Of a stretch of 64,000 nt of DNA, positions 9,524 to 17,133 are shown piece by piece. Under the pieces are notes generated by a model that worked only from the letters and a program-made list of their open reading frames with translations, was not told the DNA's origin and searched no databases. Within the stretch, counting starts at the first letter, position 1, and each line of letters begins with the position of its first letter. Made by a program: the position numbers and the translations under genes. Source of the stretch: Streptomyces aurantiogriseus (GTDB taxonomy: Bacteria > Actinomycetota > Actinomycetes > Streptomycetales > Streptomycetaceae). The stretch covers positions 558,001-622,000 of the forward strand of contig NZ_BMSX01000001.1 in NCBI RefSeq assembly GCF_014649375.1. Reading direction: 5' to 3'.

Positions 9524-10564
9524 CTAGAGGTCGTCTCCGGGTGATCCCGCGGCCCGGGTGTCGGCGTCGGTGAGCGGCTCCAGCTCGCCCAGTGTGTCGA
9601 GCCGGTAGAGCAGCACCAGCGGGGGGCCGACCAGCACGATCGCGATGACCGTGACGATCGCCAGCCACCGCAGGGTGTGAGCGGCTCCGGCGGCCTGGGA
9701 CACCGTCAGCGAGGTGGGCAGCAGGTAGGGCCGCTGCGCGCAGCCCCAGGCGCCGACGGTCAGGGCGACGCTCGCCACCGAGGTGAAGCGGGACCAGCCG
9801 TAGGACCGGAACAGCAGAAGCAGCACCGTGGCCAGCCCGCAGACCGCGGCCAGGGCGACCAGGAGCAGACCCAGTCCCCGGGTGAGGCCCTCCCAGACGT
9901 AACGGGCGTCGTCGTGGGTGAGGGGCAGGCCGGCGATCGCGAGGACCACGACGGCGGCGAAGGCGAGCAGCGCCCGCAGACGGAAGTAGTCGACGAGGTC
10001 GTCCGCGCCGAACCGCCGGGCGTCGGAGCAGAGGAAGACCGCCCCCAGGAACGCGGTGGCGGCGACGGCCAGCAGGCCGGTGAGGACGGGCGTCGTATGG
10101 GCCCAGGCGTCCGCGGAGGCGGGTGTGCCGACCGCGACCCGACCGGAGGCGATGCCGCCGAGCACCGCCCCGAGGAAGAACGGCGTGAGCAGTGAGGAGA
10201 CGGCGAACACCGCGCCGTAGACCCGCCGTCGGGCCAGTCGGCGGGAGGGCTTGCGCAGGGCGAATCCGGCGCCGCGCAGCACCAGGCCGATCGCGGCGAG
10301 GGCCAGCGGCAGCCACAGCGCGCCGAAGACGGCCTGGAACAGGGTCGGGAAGCCGGTCCACATGATGACCAGGAGGAAGATCAACCAGACGTTGTTGACC
10401 TCCCAGACCGGTGCCATGGCGTGGTCGATCAGCCAGCGGGGCCGTCTGCCGCGCTCCGCTCCTCCGGCCAGGAGGTCCCAGAAGCCCGCGCCGTAGTCGG
10501 TGCCTCCGGCGCAGGCGTAGGCGGCGATCGCGAGCACCATCACCCAGGCGATGAGGTCGGCCAT
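9524..10564 (-). CDS. cydB: cytochrome bd quinol oxidase subunit II
   Basis: A 346-residue subunit II of the bd-type terminal oxidase, which with CydA reduces O2 to water using quinol without proton pumping. ADLIAWVMVLAIAAYACAGGTDYGAGFWDLL is the family N-terminus, and PVWEVNNVWLIFLLVIMWTGFP near residue 55 is a strongly conserved helix; eight or so membrane helices follow. The ATG overlaps the cydA stop (TGATG), so the two are translationally coupled. No cydCD cysteine/glutathione exporter genes follow, unlike the standard Streptomyces cydABCD arrangement. This pair may be a second, stress-related bd oxidase; that is inference. Confidence 0.92.
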   Translation of the reverse strand: MADLIAWVMVLAIAAYACAGGTDYGAGFWDLLAGGAERGRRPRWLIDHAMAPVWEVNNVWLIFLLVIMWTGFPTLFQAVFGALWLPLALAAIGLVLRGAGFALRKPSRRLARRRVYGAVFAVSSLLTPFFLGAVLGGIASGRVAVGTPASADAWAHTTPVLTGLLAVAATAFLGAVFLCSDARRFGADDLVDYFRLRALLAFAAVVVLAIAGLPLTHDDARYVWEGLTRGLGLLLVALAAVCGLATVLLLLFRSYGWSRFTSVASVALTVGAWGCAQRPYLLPTSLTVSQAAGAAHTLRWLAIVTVIAIVLVGPPLVLLYRLDTLGELEPLTDADTRAAGSPGDDL

Positions 10565-12072
10565 CACGGCGCACCGCCGGGTGCGCGGCCGGATCCGCCA
10601 CCGGGCGCGGCCCCGCCCGCCGCGGCTTCGGGCTCGCTTCGGGGGCCGTACGGGGTGTCGGTCTCCGGGGGCGGTTCGGCGCGCGGCGCGGCCGAGCCGT
10701 CGTCGGCCGCGCTCTCGTCGGCGATGCGCCAGCGGGTGCGCATCTTCAGGACGACCGCGAGGAACGCGCCGAAGACGGCCGCGTACACCACCATGACGAT
10801 GCCGAGCATCGCCCACAGTGATCCGGCGCGGGTGGTGGTCACCGCCTCCGAGACCCTCATGTGCTGGTAGACGATCCAGGGCTGGCGGCCCACCTCCGTG
10901 GTGATCCAGCCGCACTCCACGGTGACCAGGCACGCCACTCCCGCGACGGCGGCGCAGCGGAAGAACCAGCGGCTGCGCGGGAGGTCCCGGTGCCGCAGCC
11001 GGCACCACCCGTACCAGAGCGCGAGCAGGATCAGCAGACAGCCGACGGTGACCATGATGTCGAAGGCCCAGTGGGCGATGGTGGCCTGGACGGCGGTGGG
11101 GCGGTCGGCGGCCGGCACCGAGGTCAGCCCGGTCACCCGGGTACTGGGCTTGAAGCCGGCGAGGATCGAGTCCAGCTGGGGGATCCTGAGCCCGCCAGAG
11201 ATCGTCCCGTCGCTGTTCAGCCGTCCGAACACGTACTCGGGCACATGGGTGTCGGTCGTCCAGACGAGCTCCATGGCGGCGAACTTGACCGGCTGCTTGT
11301 GGAAGACGGCGCGAGCGGCGGAGTCACCGAGCACGAACTGGACCGGGGTGAGGATCGCGGCGACGGTGAACGGGACCGTGAAGCCGAGCCGGTGGTAGTG
11401 GTCACGGCGCCCGCGCAGCCAGCCGACCGCGTACACGCCCGCGACCAGGTAACCGGCGGTCATGAACATCGCGACCACGAAGTGCCAGTACTCCGGGCCG
11501 AGCATCGGGGTGAAGACCGCCTGCCGCACGTCGACGTCTACGGGATCGCCCCGGGCGTCGAGGCGGAACCCCTGCGGTGTGTTCATCCACGCGTTGGCCG
11601 CGATGATGCCGAACGACCCCAGCAGGGCGGCCAACGGCAGCGGCACGCCCAGCCAGAAGTGCGTCCAGGGCTTCAGCCGGCGCCAGCCGTAGAGGTAGAT
11701 CGCGATCAGCACGGCCTCCAGGAAGAACGCCCATGCCTCGACGCCGAACCCGAGGCCGAAGACGTCGCCCCAGCGGCCCATCATCCCGGGCCACAGCAGG
11801 CCGAACTCGAAGGACAGCACCGTGCCGGTGACGATGCCGATGGCGAACTGCACGGCCATCACCGCCGACCAGCGTCGGGCGAGCAGGAGGGCGACGGCGT
11901 CGTCGCGGCGCAGGGCCCGATGGTGCATCAGGAGCGTGATGAACGGCAGTGCCACGCCGAACGGGACCAGCAGGATGTGCGAGGCCAGGGTGAAGGCCAT
12001 CAGCTCGCGCGCCGGCAGGAGTTGGGGCGGCGTGTTCGCCAGGTGGACCGCTTGGACCGCTGTGCTGAGCAT
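10564..12072 (-). CDS. cydA: cytochrome bd quinol oxidase subunit I
   Basis: A 502-residue haem-bearing subunit I. FTLASHILLVPFGVALPF near residue 30 supplies the axial His of haem b595. MAVQFAIGIVTGTVLSFEFGLLWP near residue 72 is the helix with conserved Glu. WITTEVGRQPWIVY near residue 395 is the GRQPW signature. The segment between helices 6 and 7 is short, so this is the short Q-loop type. The N-terminal helix differs from the usual RFxFxxHxLFP pattern, suggesting the divergent, cyanide-insensitive-like branch (inference). The C-terminus ends in a Pro/Gly/Ala-rich tail of about 60 residues. GAGG lies 5 nt before the ATG. Confidence 0.92.
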   Translation of the reverse strand: MLSTAVQAVHLANTPPQLLPARELMAFTLASHILLVPFGVALPFITLLMHHRALRRDDAVALLLARRWSAVMAVQFAIGIVTGTVLSFEFGLLWPGMMGRWGDVFGLGFGVEAWAFFLEAVLIAIYLYGWRRLKPWTHFWLGVPLPLAALLGSFGIIAANAWMNTPQGFRLDARGDPVDVDVRQAVFTPMLGPEYWHFVVAMFMTAGYLVAGVYAVGWLRGRRDHYHRLGFTVPFTVAAILTPVQFVLGDSAARAVFHKQPVKFAAMELVWTTDTHVPEYVFGRLNSDGTISGGLRIPQLDSILAGFKPSTRVTGLTSVPAADRPTAVQATIAHWAFDIMVTVGCLLILLALWYGWCRLRHRDLPRSRWFFRCAAVAGVACLVTVECGWITTEVGRQPWIVYQHMRVSEAVTTTRAGSLWAMLGIVMVVYAAVFGAFLAVVLKMRTRWRIADESAADDGSAAPRAEPPPETDTPYGPRSEPEAAAGGAAPGGGSGRAPGGAP

Positions 12073-12271
12073 GTACGCCTCGATGGTCTGTCCCGCGCCC
12101 GACGGGGCTGAGGAGGGACTGGGTGGCCGGGGAGGGAGGGCGGGGCCGTCGCCCGTCGCCCGTCGTCAGGAAGGAGGCGACGCCGCCCTGGATCCGGGGG
12201 CGCGACGGGCGACCGCGGTCACCGCGCCCCGCGACCGCGCCGGGCACGGGCGGTGAGCGGCCCGGCGAACC

Positions 12272-12299
12272 CCCCGCCGAGGACCACCGCCCGGCGGGG
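12272..12299 (-). terminator. hairpin after the SDR gene
   Basis: Arms CCCCGCCG (12272-12279) and CGGCGGGG (12292-12299) with a 12-nt loop lie 24 bp past the SDR stop. A GC-rich stem without a T-run is a plausible Streptomyces terminator. The rest of the 251-bp gap to cydA shows nothing else. Confidence 0.45.
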
Positions 12300-12323
12300 C
12301 GTGACACGGTCCTCCACTGGCGC

Positions 12324-13163
12324 TCAGCCTCCCGTGGCGAAGCCGGGGAAGAGCGTCATCCCGCCGTCCACGAAGAGCGTGCTGCCGACGACGTAGTCGA
12401 GCAGGTCGGACGCCATGGCGACGACGGCGTCGGCGATGTCGTCCGGGTCGCCCACGCGGCGGTACGGGATCAGCTTGAGGAGTTCGGCCTCGGCCTCGGG
12501 GGTGGACCAGGCATCGCGGTTGATCGGGGTCCGGATGGCGCCGGGAGCGATCGCGTTCACCCGGATGTGCTGCGGGGCCAGCTCCTGGGCGAGGGTCTGC
12601 ATCAGCATGCCCACGCCTCCCTTGGAGGAGGCGTAGTTGACGTGACCCGACCAGGGAATGATCTGGTGGACCGAGCTCATGCAGATGATCTTCCCGGCCG
12701 ACCGGGACACCTCCGGCACGACACCGCGCCGCACGAACTCCTTCGCGGCCTCCCGCGCGCACAGGAACTGTCCGGTCAGGTTGACGTCGATGACCTTCTG
12801 CCACTGCTGGAGCGTCATGTCCGTCGCGGCCGCGTCCCGTTGCAGGCCGGCGTTGGCCACCATGATGTCGATGGTGCCGAACTCCTTCACCATCCGCGCG
12901 ACCATGGCGACCACCTGGTCCTCGTCGGACACGTCGGCCTCGTGGGCGTAGGCGCGGACCCCGAGGCCCTCGATCTGCGCCACGACCTTCTCGGCCTCGT
13001 CCGCGCCGACGACGTAGTTCACGACGACGTCCGCCCCGGCCCGGCCCAGGGCGATGGCGGTCGCCATGCCGATGCCCGAGTGGGCGCCTGTCACCAGCGC
13101 CTTCTGTCCCCTGAGAAGCTGCGCGTACGCCGTCCCGCGGTCCTCGTCGACACTTCCCGCCAC
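12324..13163 (-). CDS. SDR-family oxidoreductase (glucose 1-dehydrogenase-like)
   Basis: A 279-residue classical short-chain dehydrogenase. KALVTGAHSGIGMATAIALG near residue 20 is the TGxxxGIG cofactor site, IMVANAG near residue 100 is the NNAG counterpart, and YASSKGG near residue 175 is the YxxxK catalytic pair with a preceding Ser (MSSVHQ). Proteins of this sort act on glucose or related sugars and polyols; the substrate is not readable. The start is a GTG preceded by GAAGGAGA at 7 nt, which beats a longer upstream frame. A perfect 12-bp inverted repeat lies about 54 bp upstream. Confidence 0.88.
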   Translation of the reverse strand: MAGSVDEDRGTAYAQLLRGQKALVTGAHSGIGMATAIALGRAGADVVVNYVVGADEAEKVVAQIEGLGVRAYAHEADVSDEDQVVAMVARMVKEFGTIDIMVANAGLQRDAAATDMTLQQWQKVIDVNLTGQFLCAREAAKEFVRRGVVPEVSRSAGKIICMSSVHQIIPWSGHVNYASSKGGVGMLMQTLAQELAPQHIRVNAIAPGAIRTPINRDAWSTPEAEAELLKLIPYRRVGDPDDIADAVVAMASDLLDYVVGSTLFVDGGMTLFPGFATGG

Positions 13164-13510
13164 GACGATCTCTCCTTCGGTGTTCCGAGAGTGCGCCCGC
13201 CGTCCCGAACACCGACGGACGTGTCGCCGGGAACGGGCGACACGTCCGAGGAAGGCCGAGCGTCGGCCGGCCCAGCGGGGTGGGCAGAGCGGTCGCCTGC
13301 CCGGCCCCGACGAAACCACCCGGCCCCGAGGACGGGACGGACCGGCACGCCACGCGGCCGTGTTCCGGCCCGGCCTGTCACCCGGCCGGACCACGGGGTG
13401 AGACGGCCGGGTGACCGCCGACCGGCGCGCTTCAGCCCTCTCGGCACTCACAGCCGGCTCTCAGCGTCGACCCATGTCCCTGACGGGTGGCGTTCCTACG
13501 TTTCGTGTCC
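13164..13510. promoter_or_regulatory. divergent promoter region with two perfect inverted repeats
   Basis: This 347-bp gap separates the SDR gene from the exported dioxygenase. It holds two perfect inverted repeats: GGACGTGTCGCC / GGCGACACGTCC at 13217-13228 and 13236-13247 (7-nt spacer), and TCACCCGGCCG / CGGCCGGGTGA at 13378-13388 and 13404-13414 (15-nt spacer). Neither is followed by a T-run and both lie upstream of genes, so operators or leader hairpins are more likely than terminators. No gene is seen in the gap. Confidence 0.5.
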
Positions 13511-14452
13511 ATGACGGGAAACCACAAAGCGGGAAACCACAAAGACAGGACCATCACCCGGCGCCGCGCCCTCGCGGTGACCGGCGGCACGGTCGCGGCC
13601 GGCGGGCTCGCCGTCGCCGGATACCAGTCGGCGTTCGCCGACACGACCACGGAGGCCGAGGCGACCGCGTCGGCCACGGCCACGGCGACCTCGACCAGCG
13701 GCAGCTGCATGACGCTGATGTCGAGCGTCACGGAGGGGCCCTACTACCTCGACGGTGCCTTGGTGCGCAAGGACATCACCGAGGGCAAGAGCGGCGTCCC
13801 GCTGACCCTGCGGCTGACCGTCGTCGACGCCACCGACGGCTGCACCCCGGTCCCCGGCGCGGCCGTGGAGATCTGGCACTGCGACGCCTGGGGCTACTAC
13901 TCCGGCTACACCACCGCCAACCCCGGCGGCTCCGCGCCCGCGGAGAGCGAGGACGGCTCGACCGCCGACGACAACACCTATCTGCGCGGCTACCAGATCG
14001 CCAACGCCAACGGGGTCGTCAAGTTCGAGACGATCTTCCCCGGCTGGTACACCCCGCGCACCTGCCACATCCACCTCAAGGTGCACACCGGCGGCCAGAA
14101 GGAGGACGGCACCTACGAGGGCGGCAAGGTCAACTACACCGGCCAGCTGTTCTTCGCCGACGACATCGCCCAGGAGATCTTCACGCTGGAGCCGTACTCC
14201 CGGCACTCCGGCAGCTACACCACCCTCGACGACGACATGGTCTACGACGGCGGCGGCGCCAGCGGCCTGCTCACCCTCGAGCCGGTCAAGAAGGCCGACC
14301 CGTCCAAGGGGTACAGGGGCTTCCTCACCCTCGGCATCGACCCGGACGCCGAGAACACCGGCGCGGGCAGCGGCGGCGGTGGCGGCGAGGGCGGCACGCC
14401 CCCGACCGGCGCCCCGCCGAGCGACGCCCCGTCGGCCTCGGCATCCTCCTGA
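13511..14452 (+). CDS. Tat-exported intradiol ring-cleavage dioxygenase-like protein
   Basis: A 313-residue exported protein of the protocatechuate/catechol intradiol dioxygenase fold (non-haem Fe3+, two Tyr and two His ligands). The N-terminus has TRRRALAVTGG followed by a hydrophobic stretch ending AFA, a Tat signal. The fold starts at SVTEGPYYLDG near residue 75. EIWHCDAWGYYSGY near 120, TYLRGYQIAN near 155 and WYTPRTCHIHLKV near 180 carry the expected Tyr and His ligands. The tail is Gly-rich then Pro/Ser/Ala-rich. A 14-base word, GGGAAACCACAAAG, is repeated at the start and yields two GNHK units. It is 9 bp from the next gene. Substrate unknown; a surface enzyme acting on catechols is inference. 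Confidence 0.85.
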   Translation: MTGNHKAGNHKDRTITRRRALAVTGGTVAAGGLAVAGYQSAFADTTTEAEATASATATATSTSGSCMTLMSSVTEGPYYLDGALVRKDITEGKSGVPLTLRLTVVDATDGCTPVPGAAVEIWHCDAWGYYSGYTTANPGGSAPAESEDGSTADDNTYLRGYQIANANGVVKFETIFPGWYTPRTCHIHLKVHTGGQKEDGTYEGGKVNYTGQLFFADDIAQEIFTLEPYSRHSGSYTTLDDDMVYDGGGASGLLTLEPVKKADPSKGYRGFLTLGIDPDAENTGAGSGGGGGEGGTPPTGAPPSDAPSASASS

Positions 14453-14461
14453 GGTACGGCG

Positions 14462-15295
14462 ATGACGAGCCGCGAGGACGAGACGCTCGCGCAGGCCGCC
14501 GTGGCCGCGCTGACCGGACAACTGGCCCTGGCCCCCAAACCCGGGCTGCCCGACCCGCGTGATCTCGCCGCCCGCGCCACCCGCGTGGACCACCGCGCCC
14601 TGCGCTGGTCGGCCAAGGCGCTCGCGCCCGGCCTCGCGGCGATGGCCGCCGCCGCCCGCCGCACCGGCGAACCCACGCCCCGGCTCCGCGCGGAGCTGGG
14701 CGCGATCGGGCGGTCCACCGAGCACTCGGTGGGCCTCGCCGGCGGCGGGCACCGCGGCGCGCTGTGGACGCTCGGCCTGCTGGTCGCGGCGGCCGCCCTC
14801 GACCCGCGCGCGCGGGGCGCCGAGGTCGCCGCGACGGCCAAGCGGATCGCCGCCCACACCGACCGGGGCGCCCCACGGCGCCCCTCACGCGGCTCGACGG
14901 TCTCGGCGAAGTACGGCGCGGCCGGCGCCCGCGGCGAGGCCCGGGCCGGCTTCCCGCACGTTCGCCGGGCCCTGGGCGCCCTCGCCGCCGCCCGCACCGC
15001 CGGCGCCACCGAACCCCAGGCCCGCCTCGACGCCCTCCTCATCGTCATGTCCACCCTCCAGGACACCGAACTCCTCCACACCGCGGGCCCGGTCGGCCTC
15101 CGCCTCGTCCAGGCGGGCGCCCGCGCGGTCCTGGAGGCGGGAGGCACCTCGACACAGGCCGGCCGCGAGGCCCTGGCCTCCCTCGACACAGACCTCCACA
15201 CACGCGCGTGGAGCCCCCGCGGAAGCGCGGGCCTCCTGGCGGGCGCGCTGTTCGTGGACTCGCTGCCGGTCATCGCCCAGGTGAAGGCCGTCTGA
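14462..15295 (+). CDS. triphosphoribosyl-dephospho-CoA synthase-like (CitG/MdcB)
   Basis: A 277-residue protein of the CitG/MdcB family, which makes 2'-(5''-triphosphoribosyl)-3'-dephospho-CoA, the prosthetic-group precursor of citrate lyase and malonate decarboxylase. LALAPKPGLPDPRD near residue 22 matches the family start (KPGLVD), and GGHRGALWTLGLLVAAAAL near residue 95 the conserved NxHKGxIFxLGLL region. No lyase or decarboxylase genes are in the window, so its partner is unknown. GAGG lies 7 nt before the ATG and 9 bp follow the dioxygenase stop, so they may be co-transcribed. Its last 32 or so codons are copied in decayed form downstream. Confidence 0.72.
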   Translation: MTSREDETLAQAAVAALTGQLALAPKPGLPDPRDLAARATRVDHRALRWSAKALAPGLAAMAAAARRTGEPTPRLRAELGAIGRSTEHSVGLAGGGHRGALWTLGLLVAAAALDPRARGAEVAATAKRIAAHTDRGAPRRPSRGSTVSAKYGAAGARGEARAGFPHVRRALGALAAARTAGATEPQARLDALLIVMSTLQDTELLHTAGPVGLRLVQAGARAVLEAGGTSTQAGREALASLDTDLHTRAWSPRGSAGLLAGALFVDSLPVIAQVKAV

Positions 15296-15395
15296 TCGAC
15301 GCGGTACGCCGACGGGGCGGCCACGAGGCCCTGCCGACCACCCTGGGCGCCGGCCGGCACACGCACGGGGGCCTGCGGGGGAGCGCGGGACCGCG

Positions 15396-15450
15396 GCGGG
15401 CGCGTGGCTCGTGGACTGGCTACCGCTCATCGCCCGCGCGGGCTGCCTGA
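15396..15450 (+). pseudogene. decayed copy of the CitG-like 3' end
   Basis: The frame starting at 15396 reads AGAWLVDWLPLIARA, against AGALFVDSLPVIAQV at the true C-terminus of the upstream gene. The nucleotide match extends left to about 15370. It has no start and no intact reading frame. It is best read as a duplicated and decayed gene end. Confidence 0.6.
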
Positions 15451-15539
15451 TCTCCGGGCGTACGGCCGCAACAAGGCGCCGGTGGCGTACGCCGACAGGG
15501 GGCGGGCCACCGCTCTGCGCCGCCCTCGGCGCCGATCGC

Positions 15540-15840
15540 GCGCGTGCGTGGAGCCCGCATACTCATGGAGGCCGGCGGCACGTCGACCAAGGCATGTCGT
15601 CCGGCACTCCCGGCCGCCCTTGCCGCCGACGACCGCGCGTGCAGGGAGTCCGCGTGGTCCTGGAACCAGGCGGCACGCCGACTGGGGCGTGCCGTCCGGC
15701 ACTCCCGGCCGCCCTTGCCGCCGACGACCGCGCGTGCGTGGAGCCCGCGCGGTCCTGGAGGCGGGCCCTACGACGACGACACCGGGGGCCGGCAACCAGG
15801 TCGGCCCCCGGCGTCGGCCTCCACGCGCGCGTGGAGCCGT
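15540..15840 (+). repeat. 95-bp tandem repeat derived from the CitG-like gene 3' region
   Basis: Units start at 15540, 15635 and 15730 (GCGCGTGCGTGG or close), an exact 95-bp period; 44 bp are identical between 15599-15642 and 15694-15737. Translated, the units read GARILMEAGGTSTKA, GVRVVLEPGGTPTGA and GARAVLEAGPTTTT, matching GARAVLEAGGTSTQA in the intact gene. Between them PALPAALAADDRA matches the gene's EALASLDTDLHTRA. In the gene the segment is about 96 nt, so each 95-bp unit is out of frame with the next. The array ends 12 bp before the MFS stop. No CRISPR features. Confidence 0.75.
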
Positions 15841-15851
15841 AAAAGTGCCGT

Positions 15852-17066
15852 TCAGCCCACCCTCACCGGCTGCCCGACCTCCTCGTCCACCCGCCCGCGG
15901 GCCGCCCACCGCGTCGCCGGTCCCAGCGCGTACGACGCCGCCACCGTCACCGCGCCCAGGAGCAGCCAGCCCGGTGTGCCCCACTCCACCAGGAGCCAGG
16001 TCAGGAGCAGCGGGCCCAGAGTGCGGGCGACCGTGACGCCTGTGCCGAAGAAGCCCTGGTACTCGCCGACGCGGTCGGCCGGGGCCAGGTCGAAGGACAG
16101 CTGCCAGGAGCCGGCCGACTGCCCCATCTCCGCCACGACCTGCAGCACCGCCCCCAGCACCAGGACGCCCGCCGCCACCCAGGGGGAGAAGCCCGCGGAC
16201 AGCGCGAACGCGGCGCACGCGGCGCACATCACCCACCCCGAGCGGCGCACCGCGCGTACGGCACTCGCCGGCCCCGTGACCCCGCGCGCGGCCCGCACCT
16301 GGAAGACCGTCACCGCGGCGGTGTTGAGCACGAACAGCGTGGAGACCAGCCACGCCGGCGCCCCGGTCCGCGACGTGATCCACAGCGGCAGGACGAGGCT
16401 GAGCAGCGGCAGCCGCAGCAACAGCACGGTGTTGAGCAGCGCGACGAGCGCGTACGGCCGGTCCCGCAGGACGCCCGGGCCGCCACGGGGACGCAGCCGC
16501 ACCGGTGCCACCCGGGGCAGCCCGAGGAGCAGCAGCGCGCACAGCAGGAAGCTCACCGCGTCCATCACGAACACCGCGAGGTACGCCGCCCGCGTCCCGG
16601 CGTGCAGCGCGAGCCCGCCGAGCCCGGCCCCCACCGCCAGACCGGCGTTGAGCGTCGCCTGCAACCGCGCCAGCAGCCCGGTCCGCTCCCCGGCGGGCAC
16701 CAGCCCGGCCAGCAGCGCCTGCCGTGCCGCCGCGAGCCCCGACTGCCCGGCCGCGTACGCACACGCGATCAGCACGAACGGCATGAACCCGCGCACGAGC
16801 GTGAACGACGCCACCGCGAGCCCGGTCGCCAGCGCCAGCAGCACCGCCGTGCCGCGCGGCCCGCGCCGGTCGGCGAGCCGTCCCAGCGGGACGCCGGCCA
16901 GCGAGCCGACCGCCCACCCGAGGGTCAGCCCGAGCCCCACGCGCGCGGGAGCGAGACCGACGACCTGGGTGAAGTACAGGGCGGAGGTCGTGTAGTACGC
17001 GCCGTCCCCGACCGAGTTGCTCAACTGGGCCAGGGCGAGGAGCCGCTGCGGGCGCGTCTTCGTCAT
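15852..17066 (-). CDS. MFS transporter
   Basis: A 404-residue major facilitator protein with 12 predicted helices, probably a drug or small-molecule exporter. The ATG giving MTKTRPQRLLALAQLSNSVGD is chosen. Loop 2-3 carries GVPLGRLADRRGPRG near residue 60, the MFS motif A. WQLSFDLAPADRVGEYQGFFGTG near residue 330 is the mirrored helix 8-9 loop. It lies 67 bp downstream of a MocR-type regulator on the same strand, which may control it. Substrate unknown. Confidence 0.85.
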   Translation of the reverse strand: MTKTRPQRLLALAQLSNSVGDGAYYTTSALYFTQVVGLAPARVGLGLTLGWAVGSLAGVPLGRLADRRGPRGTAVLLALATGLAVASFTLVRGFMPFVLIACAYAAGQSGLAAARQALLAGLVPAGERTGLLARLQATLNAGLAVGAGLGGLALHAGTRAAYLAVFVMDAVSFLLCALLLLGLPRVAPVRLRPRGGPGVLRDRPYALVALLNTVLLLRLPLLSLVLPLWITSRTGAPAWLVSTLFVLNTAAVTVFQVRAARGVTGPASAVRAVRRSGWVMCAACAAFALSAGFSPWVAAGVLVLGAVLQVVAEMGQSAGSWQLSFDLAPADRVGEYQGFFGTGVTVARTLGPLLLTWLLVEWGTPGWLLLGAVTVAASYALGPATRWAARGRVDEEVGQPVRVG

Positions 17067-17133
17067 GTCCACGAAGCTAGCGGCGGAGTGGGCCTGCCGA
17101 CAGCACCAATCACCCGCCACCTCAGTGGCCCAA

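Noticed and set aside
9050..9544. Protein-coding genes in the antiporter-cydB gap
   Set aside because: The frames encode simple Ala/Val/Pro or Asn/Gly/Arg repeats produced by the DNA repeat itself, with no ribosome site or domain.
15540..15840. CRISPR array
   Set aside because: The 95-bp units are adjacent with no unique spacers, there are no cas genes, and the units match the upstream gene's 3' end.
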